A DNA stretch of 64,000 nt from Vallitalea sp. (GTDB lineage Bacteria; Bacillota; Clostridia; Lachnospirales; Vallitaleaceae): NCBI GenBank assembly GCA_025210235.1, contig JAOASG010000011.1, positions 62,001 through 126,000 of the forward strand, in the 5' to 3' direction. The notes beneath the pieces were generated by a model that worked only from the letters and a program-made list of their open reading frames with translations, was not told the origin of the DNA and did not search any database. Of this stretch, positions 26,636 to 36,183 are shown in pieces. Made by a program: the position numbers and the translations under genes. Positions within the stretch are counted from its first letter, which is position 1. Every line of letters begins with the position of its first letter.

Positions 26636-29353
26636 TTATTCATGATATTTAAAAGGTGGTGGTGAATAGTCATCATTATTAAAATACGGTTCTTTGCTAG
26701 ATTCTTCACTGAGCTTTTCTTCGGGAGTAAGAAATTCTGAGTCATCATCATTTAAGAGCTCTTTTATAAAATCTATAGGCAGTTTTATTTTGAGTTTATT
26801 ATTATTAGGACCATGTATATTACAATATTCGCCGATCATGTTATAAGGTATTTCATACTTCCTATCTTGTATTCTTGGAGGATTTTTTACATCCCATGTT
26901 GATGGTATAAGAGGAATAGGTCTTTTAATAAAAACTCGTTCGGTTTTACAACTATCTGGGCAATATTCATTAGCTATTAAACCAGATTCTGAGCAAATTG
27001 TATATTTAACATGTACGTCACAAGTTTTTGTCGGAACTGTACCTTCTTCAAAAAATTCAGTAATTATTGTTGAACCGCCGGGGTGTTTATCACAAATACC
27101 ATGTTTAGGTAGTTTTCCTGATTTTTTACATATCTTAGCTGTTACTATTCCTGGAGGTCTTTTGAACTCTTTTCTTGGTAGCCCTCTATGAATTTCTTCC
27201 ATAATTTTACGCCACATGATTTTATGATAACTTCTTGAATAAACTTGTTTTTTAGGAGTATCATATCCTTGCCATATGCTTGCTACATAATATGGAGTAT
27301 ATCCTGTAAAAAGAAGATCTTTTTTATTTGAAGATGTTCCGGTTTTGCCAGCTATAGGCATGCTAACATTTTTGAATTTTACAATTTTTGCAGTACCTTG
27401 TTTGATAACATCAGTCATTGCATCAGTCAATAAAAACGAAGTAGTTTCTTTCATAACTCTTGATGGTTGGTGTTGTTCATTATCTAATAAAAGTTTACCG
27501 TTATGATCTAATACTTTTGTATAAAAAATAGGTTTAATATAATTTCCATTATTAGCGATAGCTCCGTAGGCAGCAGTTAATTCTAATAAACTTACTCCTT
27601 CTGTAATACCACCAAGAGCTAAAGGATAATTTTTATCAGTATATATCTTGCCTTTAATACTTGTTGAATCATATATTGTAGTAAAACCTAATTTTAATAA
27701 ATAATCAAAAGCTGTATCAATTCCTACATCTACTAATGTTTTTACTGCATGTATATTTATTGAATCAGTAATAGCATCTCTCACGGTACATAAACCTTTA
27801 TAATTATATTTATATTTACTATCATTATACCAATTATGTACCTCCCAAATGTCACCATTACTTAATCGAATTGAAAAAGGAACATCATCCTTTACAGTTG
27901 CTAGTGTATATTTAGCTGTATCTATAGCAGGGAGATATGCTGCAAGTATTTTAAATGTTGAACCAGGTGGACGTTTTGTTTGTGTAGCTCTATTTAATAA
28001 TTGGTTTCCAATTTTTTTTCCTCTACCACCGGCAATAGCTTTAACATGACCTGTATGATAATCAATTATTACCATGGATGCTTGAGGTTGAGGGACTAGT
28101 ATAAGATTTTCAGATATAATTTTTTCACTATCGCATACCCATAGTTCTTTTAATTCTTGTACATATGCATTAGCTTCTTTATCTGTTTTAAATTCCTTTT
28201 CTTTATAATAATGTTTAACTTCAGATTCTTTTTTTTCTACAGACAAACTATACATTACCTTCACTGAATAATCTTCAGTTTTAGATGGATAATTTGATTC
28301 ATCTAAAAATTCTTTATCAACAATGTTTTGTATATTAATATCTTGAGTAAGATATATGCTTAAACCACCTGAGTATATTAAATCGTATGCTTGTTTTTCT
28401 GTATATCCTTTTTTTACAATCAAATCATCTTTTACTCGAAGTATAACTTCATCAACAAAGTAAGATTGATTTGAACTTTTTTTCTTAACTTGATTAGAAT
28501 TTTTGATTTTAGAATAAACATCTTCATCTATAGCCTTTTCATACTCATCTTCAGTAATCATACCTTGGTCTAACATTTTTTTTATAACAATTTTTTGACG
28601 AGAATGATTTAAATCGGGATGGGTTATTGGATCATATTTAGTTGGATATCTTGTAATACTGGCTAAAACCGCTGATTCTGCTATAGTAAGTTCTGATACG
28701 TCTTTGTTAAAATATTTATTTGAAGCGGCTTGAACCCCATTAGTACCACGTCCAAGAGCTACTGTATTTAGATAACTCTCAAGTATTGTATATTTATCAA
28801 CTCGTTTTTCTAATTCAATAGCAAGATATTGTTCTTGTATTTTTCTTTCAAAAGTCCTAGTAGCAGATAGAACATTATTTTTAATTATTTGTTGAGTAAT
28901 GGTACTAGCACCTTGACCTGTTAAATCTTTTTCCTTTATATTATTAATAATTGCTCTTAATATTCCTTTAAAATCAATTCCTTTATGTTTATAAAAACGT
29001 TCATCTTCAATAGAAATAAAAGCATCTTGGAGATGTGTTGGTATTTGATCAAGTGATGCATATATTCTGTTTGAATCACTTGAATGTAATGTAGATATTA
29101 TATTCTCTCTTTGATCATAAATAAAAGTTGTATAACCTTTTGGCATAATATCTTCATAGAAATTAATTTTAGGTGATGAATCTATAATTCCTTTAGTAAC
29201 TCCGATGCCTGCACATACTCCAAGTCCTAATATTGTTATAATAGTAAATAGAATTATACGAATAAAAGATGTACTAATTTTCTTTTGGATTTTTGTTGAT
29301 TTAGATTCTATTTTTTGTTCTTTTTTATTATTAGAGTCTTTACTATAATTCAT
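26636..29353 (-). CDS. class A penicillin-binding protein (transglycosylase/transpeptidase), downstream copy
   Basis: This 905-residue bifunctional peptidoglycan synthase has an N-terminal membrane anchor (about 33-55). The GT51 glycosyltransferase domain has EDERFYKHKGIDFKG and TGQGASTITQQIIKN. The transpeptidase domain has the active serine in PPGSTFKILAAY, the SIN motif in DSINIHAVK and AGKTGTSSNKKD. A cysteine-containing C-terminal extension follows (CDVH, CSESGLIANEYCP), ending in an acidic tail. It is a tandem paralogue of the 29694-32363 product. It lies downstream in the same direction but is separated by 340 bases with a repeat element and a terminator. Confidence 0.95.
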   Translation of the reverse strand: MNYSKDSNNKKEQKIESKSTKIQKKISTSFIRIILFTIITILGLGVCAGIGVTKGIIDSSPKINFYEDIMPKGYTTFIYDQRENIISTLHSSDSNRIYASLDQIPTHLQDAFISIEDERFYKHKGIDFKGILRAIINNIKEKDLTGQGASTITQQIIKNNVLSATRTFERKIQEQYLAIELEKRVDKYTILESYLNTVALGRGTNGVQAASNKYFNKDVSELTIAESAVLASITRYPTKYDPITHPDLNHSRQKIVIKKMLDQGMITEDEYEKAIDEDVYSKIKNSNQVKKKSSNQSYFVDEVILRVKDDLIVKKGYTEKQAYDLIYSGGLSIYLTQDINIQNIVDKEFLDESNYPSKTEDYSVKVMYSLSVEKKESEVKHYYKEKEFKTDKEANAYVQELKELWVCDSEKIISENLILVPQPQASMVIIDYHTGHVKAIAGGRGKKIGNQLLNRATQTKRPPGSTFKILAAYLPAIDTAKYTLATVKDDVPFSIRLSNGDIWEVHNWYNDSKYKYNYKGLCTVRDAITDSINIHAVKTLVDVGIDTAFDYLLKLGFTTIYDSTSIKGKIYTDKNYPLALGGITEGVSLLELTAAYGAIANNGNYIKPIFYTKVLDHNGKLLLDNEQHQPSRVMKETTSFLLTDAMTDVIKQGTAKIVKFKNVSMPIAGKTGTSSNKKDLLFTGYTPYYVASIWQGYDTPKKQVYSRSYHKIMWRKIMEEIHRGLPRKEFKRPPGIVTAKICKKSGKLPKHGICDKHPGGSTIITEFFEEGTVPTKTCDVHVKYTICSESGLIANEYCPDSCKTERVFIKRPIPLIPSTWDVKNPPRIQDRKYEIPYNMIGEYCNIHGPNNNKLKIKLPIDFIKELLNDDDSEFLTPEEKLSEESSKEPYFNNDDYSPPPFKYHE

Positions 29354-29385
29354 AAAATAGCTCCTTGTAATGATTATTTAATAAA

Positions 29386-29498
29386 GTAATTGCAAAACTA
29401 CATTCAGTTGATTCTTTAATACAATATGTTGGGTTCCCACTCCTAATAAAAACTACATATTGTATGTAAAGAATTATAATTCCTAGTTTTGCAATTAC
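29386..29498 (+). mobile_element. MITE-like element, copy 1 (reference copy)
   Basis: The 113-bp element begins GTAATTGCAAAACTA and ends TAGTTTTGCAATTAC, perfect 15-bp terminal inverted repeats. The arms keep partial pairing further in (ATTCTTTA, ACAATATGT against ACATATTGT, TAAAGAAT), so the whole element can fold into one long imperfect hairpin. It has no coding capacity. ATTATTTAAT occurs three bases outside each end and may reflect a target duplication, but the region is AT-rich. It lies between two PBP genes. Confidence 0.7.
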
Positions 29499-29527
29499 CT
29501 AATTATTTAATTATATGTGAATTCATC

Positions 29528-29568
29528 ATATTGTATTAAAAAATCAACTTATGTAGTTTTGTAACTAC
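29528..29568 (-). repeat. MITE-like element, truncated copy 4
   Basis: The reverse complement reads GTAGTTACAAAACTACATAA, then GTTGATTTTTTAATACAATA. This is the left arm of the reference copy with a few changes. It lies 30 bases after the full copy in opposite orientation. The second half is missing. Confidence 0.6.
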
Positions 29569-29639
29569 TTAAATAAATGTTTATAATAAAAGGATTACAA
29601 TTTTATGAGTCTATTATTCAAAAAAGAGTGAAATAAATA

Positions 29640-29664
29640 AAAAGAAAACCCCGTATAGGGGTTT
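29640..29664 (-). terminator. terminator after the upstream PBP gene
   Basis: On the minus strand AAACCCC (29664-29658) and GGGGTTT (29652-29646) form a GC-rich hairpin. It is followed by TCTTTTTATTT. It lies 30 bases past the stop of the 29694-32363 gene and should end most of its transcripts. Confidence 0.8.
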
Positions 29665-29693
29665 CCTCGGTAATAGGTAATAAAGTTAGTACT

Positions 29694-32363
29694 TTATGGA
29701 TTAGTACTGTTATTGTCATTTGGATTAAATGGGTTAAATGGCTGAGGTTCAGTAGTACTATCTGTATCATTAGTATTATCAGTGTTATCAGTTTCCTCGT
29801 CAATAAAATCCGTTGGCAAATTAACTTCTGGTTCTTCTACTACTGGACCATGAATATTACAATATTCACCAATCATTGAAGGTGGTATCTCATATTGACG
29901 GTCCAATATATTTGGTGGTCTTCTTGGATCCCAATCTTCTGGTACTAAAGGTACCAATCGTTGGATATACACTTTTTCCTCTTTGCTTTCTTCTGGACAA
30001 TATTCAGTAGCAAATAATCCTGAATCTTTACATATTGTTGCTTTAATATGTACATCACATGGTTCAGTAGGTTCAGTTCCTTTTACAAAATATTCTGTTC
30101 TAACAGTTGAACCTCGTTGATCATGGTCACATAATCCTTCTACAGCTAGTTTGCCTGATTCGGTACAAATCTTACGAGTTACTATTCCAGATGGCCTATC
30201 AAAAGTCTTTCCTGGAAGATCTTTATGAATATTATCCATTACATTTCTCCATATTTTTTTATGAAAACTAAGATATCTTTGCTCAGTTTTTGTATCATAA
30301 CCTTTCCATACAACGGCAGTATAATATGGAGTGTATCCTGCAAATACTAAATCATTATCACCAGAAGATGTACCTGTTTTCCCTGCAATTGCCATATCTT
30401 TTCTAAAATCAACATATACTCCTGTACCACCTCTTGATTTTACAACATCTATCATAGCACTTGTTAATAAAAACGCAGTTGTATCTTTCATAACAGTTCT
30501 TGTAGCAGGTTCTTTTTGCAAAAGAACTGTTCCATCGTGATCTAGTACTTTGGTATAAAATGTAGGCTCTATGTAGACTCCATTATTAGCTATTGCTGCA
30601 TATGCACCGGTTAATTCTACCATAGTAACACCATAAGTTAAACCACCAAGAGCAAGAGATAATCCTTTATCATTACGAGATTCGCCATTAATTATTACTG
30701 GTTTATCTACAAGTGTTGTGAAACCTAAATTTAATAAATAATCAAAGCCTGTTTGAACACCTATATCATGGAGCGTTTTAACAGTTATAATATTCATTGA
30801 ATATTTTATACCTTCTCTTACTGTAGAAAGACCTTTATAATTAGGATAATAATTCTTTGGCCAATTTTTTGGTTTGTTAGGGAATGTAGTTGGTACATCA
30901 TCAAGTACAGTAGCTAGTGTATAGCCTGCTGTATCAATAGCAGGTAAATAAGCAGCTAGTACTTTGAAAGTTGAACCAGGATGACGTTTTGCTCTTGTAG
31001 CACGATTAAATACTTGATTTCCAACTTTTTTACCTCTACCACCTACAATAGCTTTAACTTTACCAGTATGTTGATCCATAACTACCATAGCTGACTGTGG
31101 TTGTGGAACAAAAACCTTTGCTTCATTTACAATTTTATCACCATTACCTACTAGTTCTTTTTTTGTATTTTCTATATAATCTAAAGCTTCTTGGTCAGTA
31201 TCAAATAATTTTTCTTTGTTGTATACTTTATTTTTACCATCTTTTTTTACTGTAAGACTATAATATAGTTTAACAGCGTAATCAACATTTTTCTTAGGGA
31301 AGAATTCTTCTTCATTTGAATATGTATCATCTACAATTTTTTGTATTTTGGCATCTTGGTTAATATATATACTAAGTCCTCCACGATAAAGTAGATTATA
31401 TGCTTGAGTTTCAGTATAACCTTTTTTAACCATTAAGTCATTTATTACTCTTAATATAACTTCGTCAACATAGTAAGAGTAGCTAGAAGCATTAGCAAAT
31501 TTCTTACTTACTATTTGGATGTTATTATATACATCTTCTTTAATTGCTTCGTCATATTGAGCTTGAGAAATTTTCTTTTGTTCTAGTAGTTTCTTTAGTA
31601 TTCTTGTTTGCCTTTTTTTATTGTTATTAGGTCTAATTACTGGATCATATAGGCTTGGATTTTGTGTAATAGAAGCTATAACCGCTGATTCGGCAATTGT
31701 TAATTCACTTACGTCTTTGTTGAAATATTTATTTGAAGCAGCTTGTACACCATTAGTTCCTCTACCTAATGCAACAGTATTTAAATAATTTTCTAATATT
31801 GTTTCTTTATCAGATTTTTTTTCTAATTGCATTGCTAAATATTGTTCTTGAACTTTTCTTCTAATATCTCGTTTAGGAGATAAAACATTATTTTTTATAA
31901 GTTGCTGAGTAATTGTACTAGCCCCTTGACCTGTTAGATCTTTTTCCTTTATATTACTAATAACTGCTCTTAAAATACCTTTTATATCAATTCCATTATG
32001 TGTCCAAAAACGTTCATCTTCAATAGCAACGAAAGCGTCACTAAGATGTTTTGGGATTTCATCAAGTTCTACATAGATTCTATTAGCATTTGCCCCATGT
32101 AATTTAACAATTTCATTTCCATTTTCGTCATATATAAAAGATGTATACCCTTTTGGAACAATATCTTCTACATTAATTTCAGGAGCAGCGTCTATAATAG
32201 ATTTTACAAATCCTAAACCAGCACAAATACCCACAATAATAAGTAACAAAAATGCAAAAACAATAATTTTTATAAAAGATGTACTCACACTTTTGGTTGC
32301 TTTGGTTGATTTGGATTCAAGATTTTTTTTCTTTTTTTTATTTGATTCCTTACTAAAATTCAT
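29694..32363 (-). CDS. class A penicillin-binding protein (transglycosylase/transpeptidase), upstream copy
   Basis: This 889-residue bifunctional peptidoglycan synthase has an anchor at about 32-55. The GT51 domain carries EDERFWTHNGIDIKG and TGQGASTITQQLIKN. The transpeptidase domain has serine in HPGSTFKVLAAY, SMN in YSMNIITVK and AGKTGTSSGDND. The C-terminal extension is cysteine-bearing and the last 30 residues are Asn/Thr/Pro-rich. It is closely similar in order and motifs to the 26636-29353 product, so the pair arose by tandem duplication. Catalytic motifs are intact in both. AGGAGG precedes the ATG. With spore genes on both sides a sporulation role is possible but not shown. Confidence 0.95.
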   Translation of the reverse strand: MNFSKESNKKKKKNLESKSTKATKSVSTSFIKIIVFAFLLLIIVGICAGLGFVKSIIDAAPEINVEDIVPKGYTSFIYDENGNEIVKLHGANANRIYVELDEIPKHLSDAFVAIEDERFWTHNGIDIKGILRAVISNIKEKDLTGQGASTITQQLIKNNVLSPKRDIRRKVQEQYLAMQLEKKSDKETILENYLNTVALGRGTNGVQAASNKYFNKDVSELTIAESAVIASITQNPSLYDPVIRPNNNKKRQTRILKKLLEQKKISQAQYDEAIKEDVYNNIQIVSKKFANASSYSYYVDEVILRVINDLMVKKGYTETQAYNLLYRGGLSIYINQDAKIQKIVDDTYSNEEEFFPKKNVDYAVKLYYSLTVKKDGKNKVYNKEKLFDTDQEALDYIENTKKELVGNGDKIVNEAKVFVPQPQSAMVVMDQHTGKVKAIVGGRGKKVGNQVFNRATRAKRHPGSTFKVLAAYLPAIDTAGYTLATVLDDVPTTFPNKPKNWPKNYYPNYKGLSTVREGIKYSMNIITVKTLHDIGVQTGFDYLLNLGFTTLVDKPVIINGESRNDKGLSLALGGLTYGVTMVELTGAYAAIANNGVYIEPTFYTKVLDHDGTVLLQKEPATRTVMKDTTAFLLTSAMIDVVKSRGGTGVYVDFRKDMAIAGKTGTSSGDNDLVFAGYTPYYTAVVWKGYDTKTEQRYLSFHKKIWRNVMDNIHKDLPGKTFDRPSGIVTRKICTESGKLAVEGLCDHDQRGSTVRTEYFVKGTEPTEPCDVHIKATICKDSGLFATEYCPEESKEEKVYIQRLVPLVPEDWDPRRPPNILDRQYEIPPSMIGEYCNIHGPVVEEPEVNLPTDFIDEETDNTDNTNDTDSTTEPQPFNPFNPNDNNSTNP

Positions 32364-32747
32364 AATTATCCTCCTTCATACAGAAGATATTATACCAAAT
32401 ATATAAAGATATAGAAAGTGAAATTATATGTTTTACCATAAATTTAATAATTATTAACATATTATTCATATCTGATTAATCCATAAAAATGTAATTTTGT
32501 ATTGAACTTATATACAGACATTATAATTAATACTTCATGAATTATTTTTTTGTATAATAAATTTTTATAAAACTTATATAGAAGACATACACTAAAAATA
32601 ATAAAGAATCATACATTTAATATAAGGACTTTTCTATTATCGTATCAATTATCTATATAACTTACACTTTGCACTTAGGATGTATGTTCAGTAATAAATG
32701 CGTTGGTACTATCATTCTAATCTATCACTTATAGGATAGGAGGTAAA
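32364..32747. other. 384-base divergent intergenic region
   Basis: This AT-rich spacer lies between the leftward PBP gene and rightward yunB and must hold promoters for both. I found no consensus promoter pair with correct spacing, no RNA gene, no repeat family member and no ORF worth naming. AGGAGG before yunB is at 32738-32744. Confidence 0.5.
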
Positions 32748-33455
32748 ATGAGACGGAATATTAAAGGTAGGAAACCACGAAAGAAAAAGAAGAAAAAATC
32801 TTTTATGACTTATATAGTTATATTATTAGTATTATCAAGTTTAAGTTTTGTTTTTACATATACATATTTAGATAAACAAATTTTACCTATAGTATTAGCA
32901 ATGTCACAATTAAAGATTAAAACGATGGCAACACAGTCTATTAATGATGCTGTTAAAAAAACAATAGAAGAAAAAAAAATAAATACAGATGAGTTAGTTA
33001 CATATGCTTATAATAATAAAGGTGAGATAATATCTTGTGGTGTAGATACTATTGCAATTAATGAAATTTGTGCAGAAGTAATTAATAAGATATCAAAGGA
33101 AGTGGATAAATATTCAGATGAAACTATTCCTATTCCATCTGGAAATTTAATAGGGTCTCATATTTTTGCGAATTCTGGACCTAGTATTGAAGTGCGAATT
33201 CTTCCATTTGGTACTGCTACTATTAATTATGATAGAGAATTTAAATCAACAGGAATAAATCAAATTAATCATAGAGTATGGTTAAATATAGAAACGACTA
33301 TGCAAGTGGTAGTTCCTCTTGCATCTGAGAAAGTTGTTGTATCTCAACAAGTCACTTTAGTTGATAGAATTATAAGTGGAACTGTACCACCTAATTATGT
33401 TAATGTTCCTGACAAAAATATATTGGATGTAGCTCCTGGGGAATTTGATAACTAA
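32748..33455 (+). CDS. yunB: sporulation protein YunB
   Basis: YunB is a sigma-E-dependent sporulation protein of unknown biochemical role. The 235-residue protein has a highly basic N-terminus (GRKPRKKKKKKSFM) and one membrane helix (about 21-41). The extracytoplasmic domain has ATQSINDAVKKTIEE near residue 63 and IPIPSGNLIGSHIFANSGPS near residue 131. The C-terminal motif NHRVWLNIETTMQVVVPLAS with VTLVDRIISGTVPPNYV completes the family. AGGAGGTAAA lies directly before the ATG. It probably acts at the mother-cell or outer forespore membrane. Confidence 0.88.
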   Translation: MRRNIKGRKPRKKKKKKSFMTYIVILLVLSSLSFVFTYTYLDKQILPIVLAMSQLKIKTMATQSINDAVKKTIEEKKINTDELVTYAYNNKGEIISCGVDTIAINEICAEVINKISKEVDKYSDETIPIPSGNLIGSHIFANSGPSIEVRILPFGTATINYDREFKSTGINQINHRVWLNIETTMQVVVPLASEKVVVSQQVTLVDRIISGTVPPNYVNVPDKNILDVAPGEFDN

Positions 33456-33460
33456 AATAA

Positions 33461-33545
33461 TGTATATTGTACAAGACGGTAGTAGTCAAATGGATATTAA
33501 AATAATATCCATTTGATTACTAGGCTAGTATAAGGCTATCAGCGA
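33461..33545 (+). repeat. covarying-stem repeat, copy A
   Basis: The conserved left flank TATTGTACAAGACGGT (33465-33480) leads into a 17-bp stem, 33482-33498 with 33504-33520, closed by a five-base loop with one G-T pair. The conserved right flank is GGCTAGTATAAGGCTA, ending GCG at about 33543. The same flanks surround a different stem in copy B (35781-35909). It follows the yunB stop by six bases. Confidence 0.65.
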
Positions 33546-33672
33546 AACTTAGAAAATTTTCATGCGTTTGCCCTAGTAAGTATTGTTTTATATGTTGCAA
33601 CAAAGATAAATTTTAGTTATAATAAAATAGTATTTGTAATTAGAACTACTATATAAAAAGTGAGGTGTTTAG

Positions 33673-34506
33673 GTGAAGTTTACTAAAATGCATGGTTGTG
33701 GTAATGACTATATTTATATTAATGGTTTTGAAGTTAAAGTTGATAATCCAGCAGAATTATCTATTAAAATGAGTAATAGAAATTTTGGGGTAGGATCTGA
33801 TGGTATTGTTTTAATTCTTCCATCGGATAAAGCTGATTTTCGAATGAGGATGTTTAATGCAGATGGATCAGAAGCAGAAATGTGTGGAAATGCTATAAGA
33901 TGTGTAGGAAAATATGTTTATGACAATAAAATGACGGACAAGTCAATGGTTAGTATAGAAACCCTTGCCGGTATTAAAATACTTGATATGACAGTAGTTG
34001 ACAAAAAAGTTACATATGCAAAAGTTGATATGGGAGAGCCTATATTAAAAGCTGAAGATATTCCTGTAATAAGTGATAAGTATCCAGTTATAAAGGAAAA
34101 GATAGATATTCTAGATAAAACATATGAATTTACTTGTGTATCTATGGGTAATCCTCATGCTATAACATTTGTCAATGATACGGATAATTATCCTATAGAA
34201 GAAATTGGTAAACTAGTTGAGATACATGAGAAGTTCCCTAAAAAAGTAAATGTGGAATTTGTTGAAATAATAGATAGTACGACGATTAAAATGCGTGTTT
34301 GGGAGAGAGGTTCTGGAGAAACTTTAGCATGTGGAACTGGAGCTTGTGCTACTTTAGTTGCGTCAGTACTTAATAATTTAGTAGAAAGAAAAGCTGTTGT
34401 AAAATTAATTGGTGGAGATTTATTAATAGAGTGGGACAAAGAGAGTAATCATATCTATATGTCAGGAGAAGCTGTTACATCTTTTGAAGGAGAATGGCTT
34501 TTATAA
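33673..34506 (+). CDS. dapF: diaminopimelate epimerase
   Basis: DapF interconverts LL- and meso-diaminopimelate for lysine and cell-wall synthesis. The two catalytic cysteines are in [15 protein letters not shown] near residue 76 and in [12 protein letters not shown] near residue 220. The N-terminus [16 protein letters not shown] is typical. It starts with GTG 33673 after GTGAGGTG. The last 13 bases before its stop hold no separate gene, and dapL begins 23 bases later. Together dapF and dapL complete the aminotransferase branch of the pathway. Confidence 0.97.
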   Translation: MKFTKMHGCGNDYIYINGFEVKVDNPAELSIKMSNRNFGVGSDGIVLILPSDKADFRMRMFNADGSEAEMCGNAIRCVGKYVYDNKMTDKSMVSIETLAGIKILDMTVVDKKVTYAKVDMGEPILKAEDIPVISDKYPVIKEKIDILDKTYEFTCVSMGNPHAITFVNDTDNYPIEEIGKLVEIHEKFPKKVNVEFVEIIDSTTIKMRVWERGSGETLACGTGACATLVASVLNNLVERKAVVKLIGGDLLIEWDKESNHIYMSGEAVTSFEGEWLL

Positions 34507-34529
34507 TTACAATTCTAAGGAGGAAATTA

Positions 34530-35765
34530 ATGGAAACATATATTCAAGAATTAATTGCAGATCGAATTGGTGGAAATCAGTTTGGTAAGAGTACAGTAAT
34601 CTACAAGTTTGAAAAAATTAAGAGAGCAAAGGCTGCTGCTATAAAAGAACATCCAGATATGGAGATTATTGATATGGGTGTTGGAGAACCTGATTCAATG
34701 GCTAATGAAGGTGTTGTAAGAACATTAGCAGAAGAGGCAGCTAAATGGGAAAATAGGAATTATGCAGATAATGGTATTCCTGAATTTAAATCAGCAGCTG
34801 CGAAATATTTGGAAGATGTTTATGGAGTTAAGGGAATTAATGGTGATACTGAAGTAAATCATGCTATTGGTTCTAAACCAGCGCTTGCTATGATGGCTCA
34901 AGCATTTATTAACCCAGGTGATGTTACACTTATGACAGTACCAGGATATCCTATAATGGGTACAATGACAAAATGGCTTGGTGGAGAAGTATATAATTTA
35001 AGTTTGCTTGAAGAAAATAATTTTCTACCAGACATTAAATCTATACCAAGTGATATTTTGAAAAGAGCCAAGTTATTATATTTAAATTATCCAAATAATC
35101 CTACGGGAGCAGTAGCTACAAAAGAATTTTTTGAAGAAGTTGTTAAATTTGCAAAGGAAAATGATTTAGTTGTTATTCATGATGCGGCATATGCAGCATT
35201 AACTTTTGATGGATATAAACCTTTTAGCTTCTTAAGCATTGATGGTGCAAAAGAAGTTGGAGTAGAAATCCATTCTTTATCAAAAGCTTATAATATGACA
35301 GGGTGGAGACTCGCTTTTGTTGTAGGTAATGAGAAAGTAGTTAGTGCTTTTGCAGCTGTAAAAGATAATAATGATTCTGGGCAGTTTAAAGCAATTCAAA
35401 AAGCGGGAGTATACGCATTAGAGCATACAGATATTACGGAAAATACTGCTGCTAAGTATTCAAGAAGACATAATATGTTAGTAGAAGTGTTAAATAAAGT
35501 AGGTTTTGAAGCAAAGAAACCTAAGGGGTCATTTTACCTATATGTTAAGATTCCAAAAGGAATTAAAGGTGGAATGGAATTCCAGACAGCAGAAGATTTT
35601 TCACAATATTTAATTAGAGAGAAATTAATTTCTACAGTACCTTGGGATGATGCAGGAGCATTTGTAAGATTTTCTGTTACATTTTTAGCTAATTCTGAAG
35701 AGGAAGAGAAAAAGGTTATAGATGAAATATATAATAGATTGTCTGCTGTAGAATTTGTGTTCTAA
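34530..35765 (+). CDS. dapL: LL-diaminopimelate aminotransferase
   Basis: DapL converts tetrahydrodipicolinate directly to LL-diaminopimelate using glutamate. The 411-residue fold-type I PLP enzyme has GVGEPDSMANEGVV near residue 50, YLNYPNNPTGAVA near residue 180 and the PLP lysine in HSLSKAYNMTGWRLAF near residue 245. The start is ATG 34530 after AAGGAGG. The frame runs open to 34494 but that extension overlaps dapF without a ribosome site. Its coupling to dapF supports DapL over other aspartate-aminotransferase-like functions. Dipicolinate for spores uses the same precursor pool. Confidence 0.93.
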   Translation: METYIQELIADRIGGNQFGKSTVIYKFEKIKRAKAAAIKEHPDMEIIDMGVGEPDSMANEGVVRTLAEEAAKWENRNYADNGIPEFKSAAAKYLEDVYGVKGINGDTEVNHAIGSKPALAMMAQAFINPGDVTLMTVPGYPIMGTMTKWLGGEVYNLSLLEENNFLPDIKSIPSDILKRAKLLYLNYPNNPTGAVATKEFFEEVVKFAKENDLVVIHDAAYAALTFDGYKPFSFLSIDGAKEVGVEIHSLSKAYNMTGWRLAFVVGNEKVVSAFAAVKDNNDSGQFKAIQKAGVYALEHTDITENTAAKYSRRHNMLVEVLNKVGFEAKKPKGSFYLYVKIPKGIKGGMEFQTAEDFSQYLIREKLISTVPWDDAGAFVRFSVTFLANSEEEEKKVIDEIYNRLSAVEFVF

Positions 35766-35780
35766 TATAGTAAGTACAAA

Positions 35781-35909
35781 TATATATTGTACAAGACGGT
35801 CGTAGGTGTATAGATATTAAAAATACGTTCAGTTAAATTATCCTAAGAAAAACTAAGTTCATTCCAGAATATCTATACACCTACTTGGCTAGTCTAGGGC
35901 TAGTGGCGA
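35781..35909 (+). repeat. covarying-stem repeat, copy B
   Basis: The left flank TATTGTACAAGACGGT (35785-35800) is identical to copy A. A perfect 17-bp stem (35802-35818 with 35868-35884) encloses a 49-base loop. The right flank TTGGCTAGTCTAGGGCTA continues to GGCGA at 35905-35909. The outer GTAG/CTAC and inner GATATT/AATATC parts of the stem are kept or compensated, while the middle bases differ from copy A. It begins 15 bases after dapL. Confidence 0.65.
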
Positions 35910-35949
35910 TATTAATGAGTACTAATAAATAAAAATAGCTACAAAAGGA

Positions 35950-36137
35950 GTAAAAGCCATCTCTTTAATATTTTACGGAACTATAAAGGTAAGATGCTAT
36001 AGGTGTTGCGGAAAGCGTGCTAGGACGGCTAAGCGCCTTTCCTTTAAACAGGACGTTTAACGGAAAGGAAAAGCAACACCTATAGCATCTTACCAAAACC
36101 AAGAGCCATAAAAAAATATTAAAGAGATGGCTTTTAC
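35950..36137. repeat. 188-bp nested inverted repeat between convergent genes
   Basis: The outer arms, GTAAAAGCCATCTCTTTAAT onward (35950-35974) and 36113-36137, are perfect over 25 bp. The inner arms 35988-36009 and 36073-36094 are perfect over 22 bp (GGTAAGATGCTATAGGTG start). The centre 36010-36072 folds again, with CCTTTCC (36036-36042) pairing GGAAAGG (36062-36068) around TTTAAACAGGACGTTTAA. The total paired length exceeds 45 bp with only short asymmetric breaks. It has no ORF. It may be a MITE or a structured two-way terminator between dapL and the convergent gene. Confidence 0.7.
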
Positions 36138-36183
36138 GGTAGATTGCTTATAATATATTTTTGTTTATTTTCTAGATAGTTTT

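Noticed and set aside
33461..35909. Interpreting the covarying repeat as an integron attC site
   Set aside because: It lacks the GTTRRRY/RYYYAAC core boxes and no integrase or cassette array is present.
36010..36072. tRNA-like fold inside the long inverted repeat
   Set aside because: No T-loop or D-loop consensus and no acceptor CCA; it is simply a nested hairpin.
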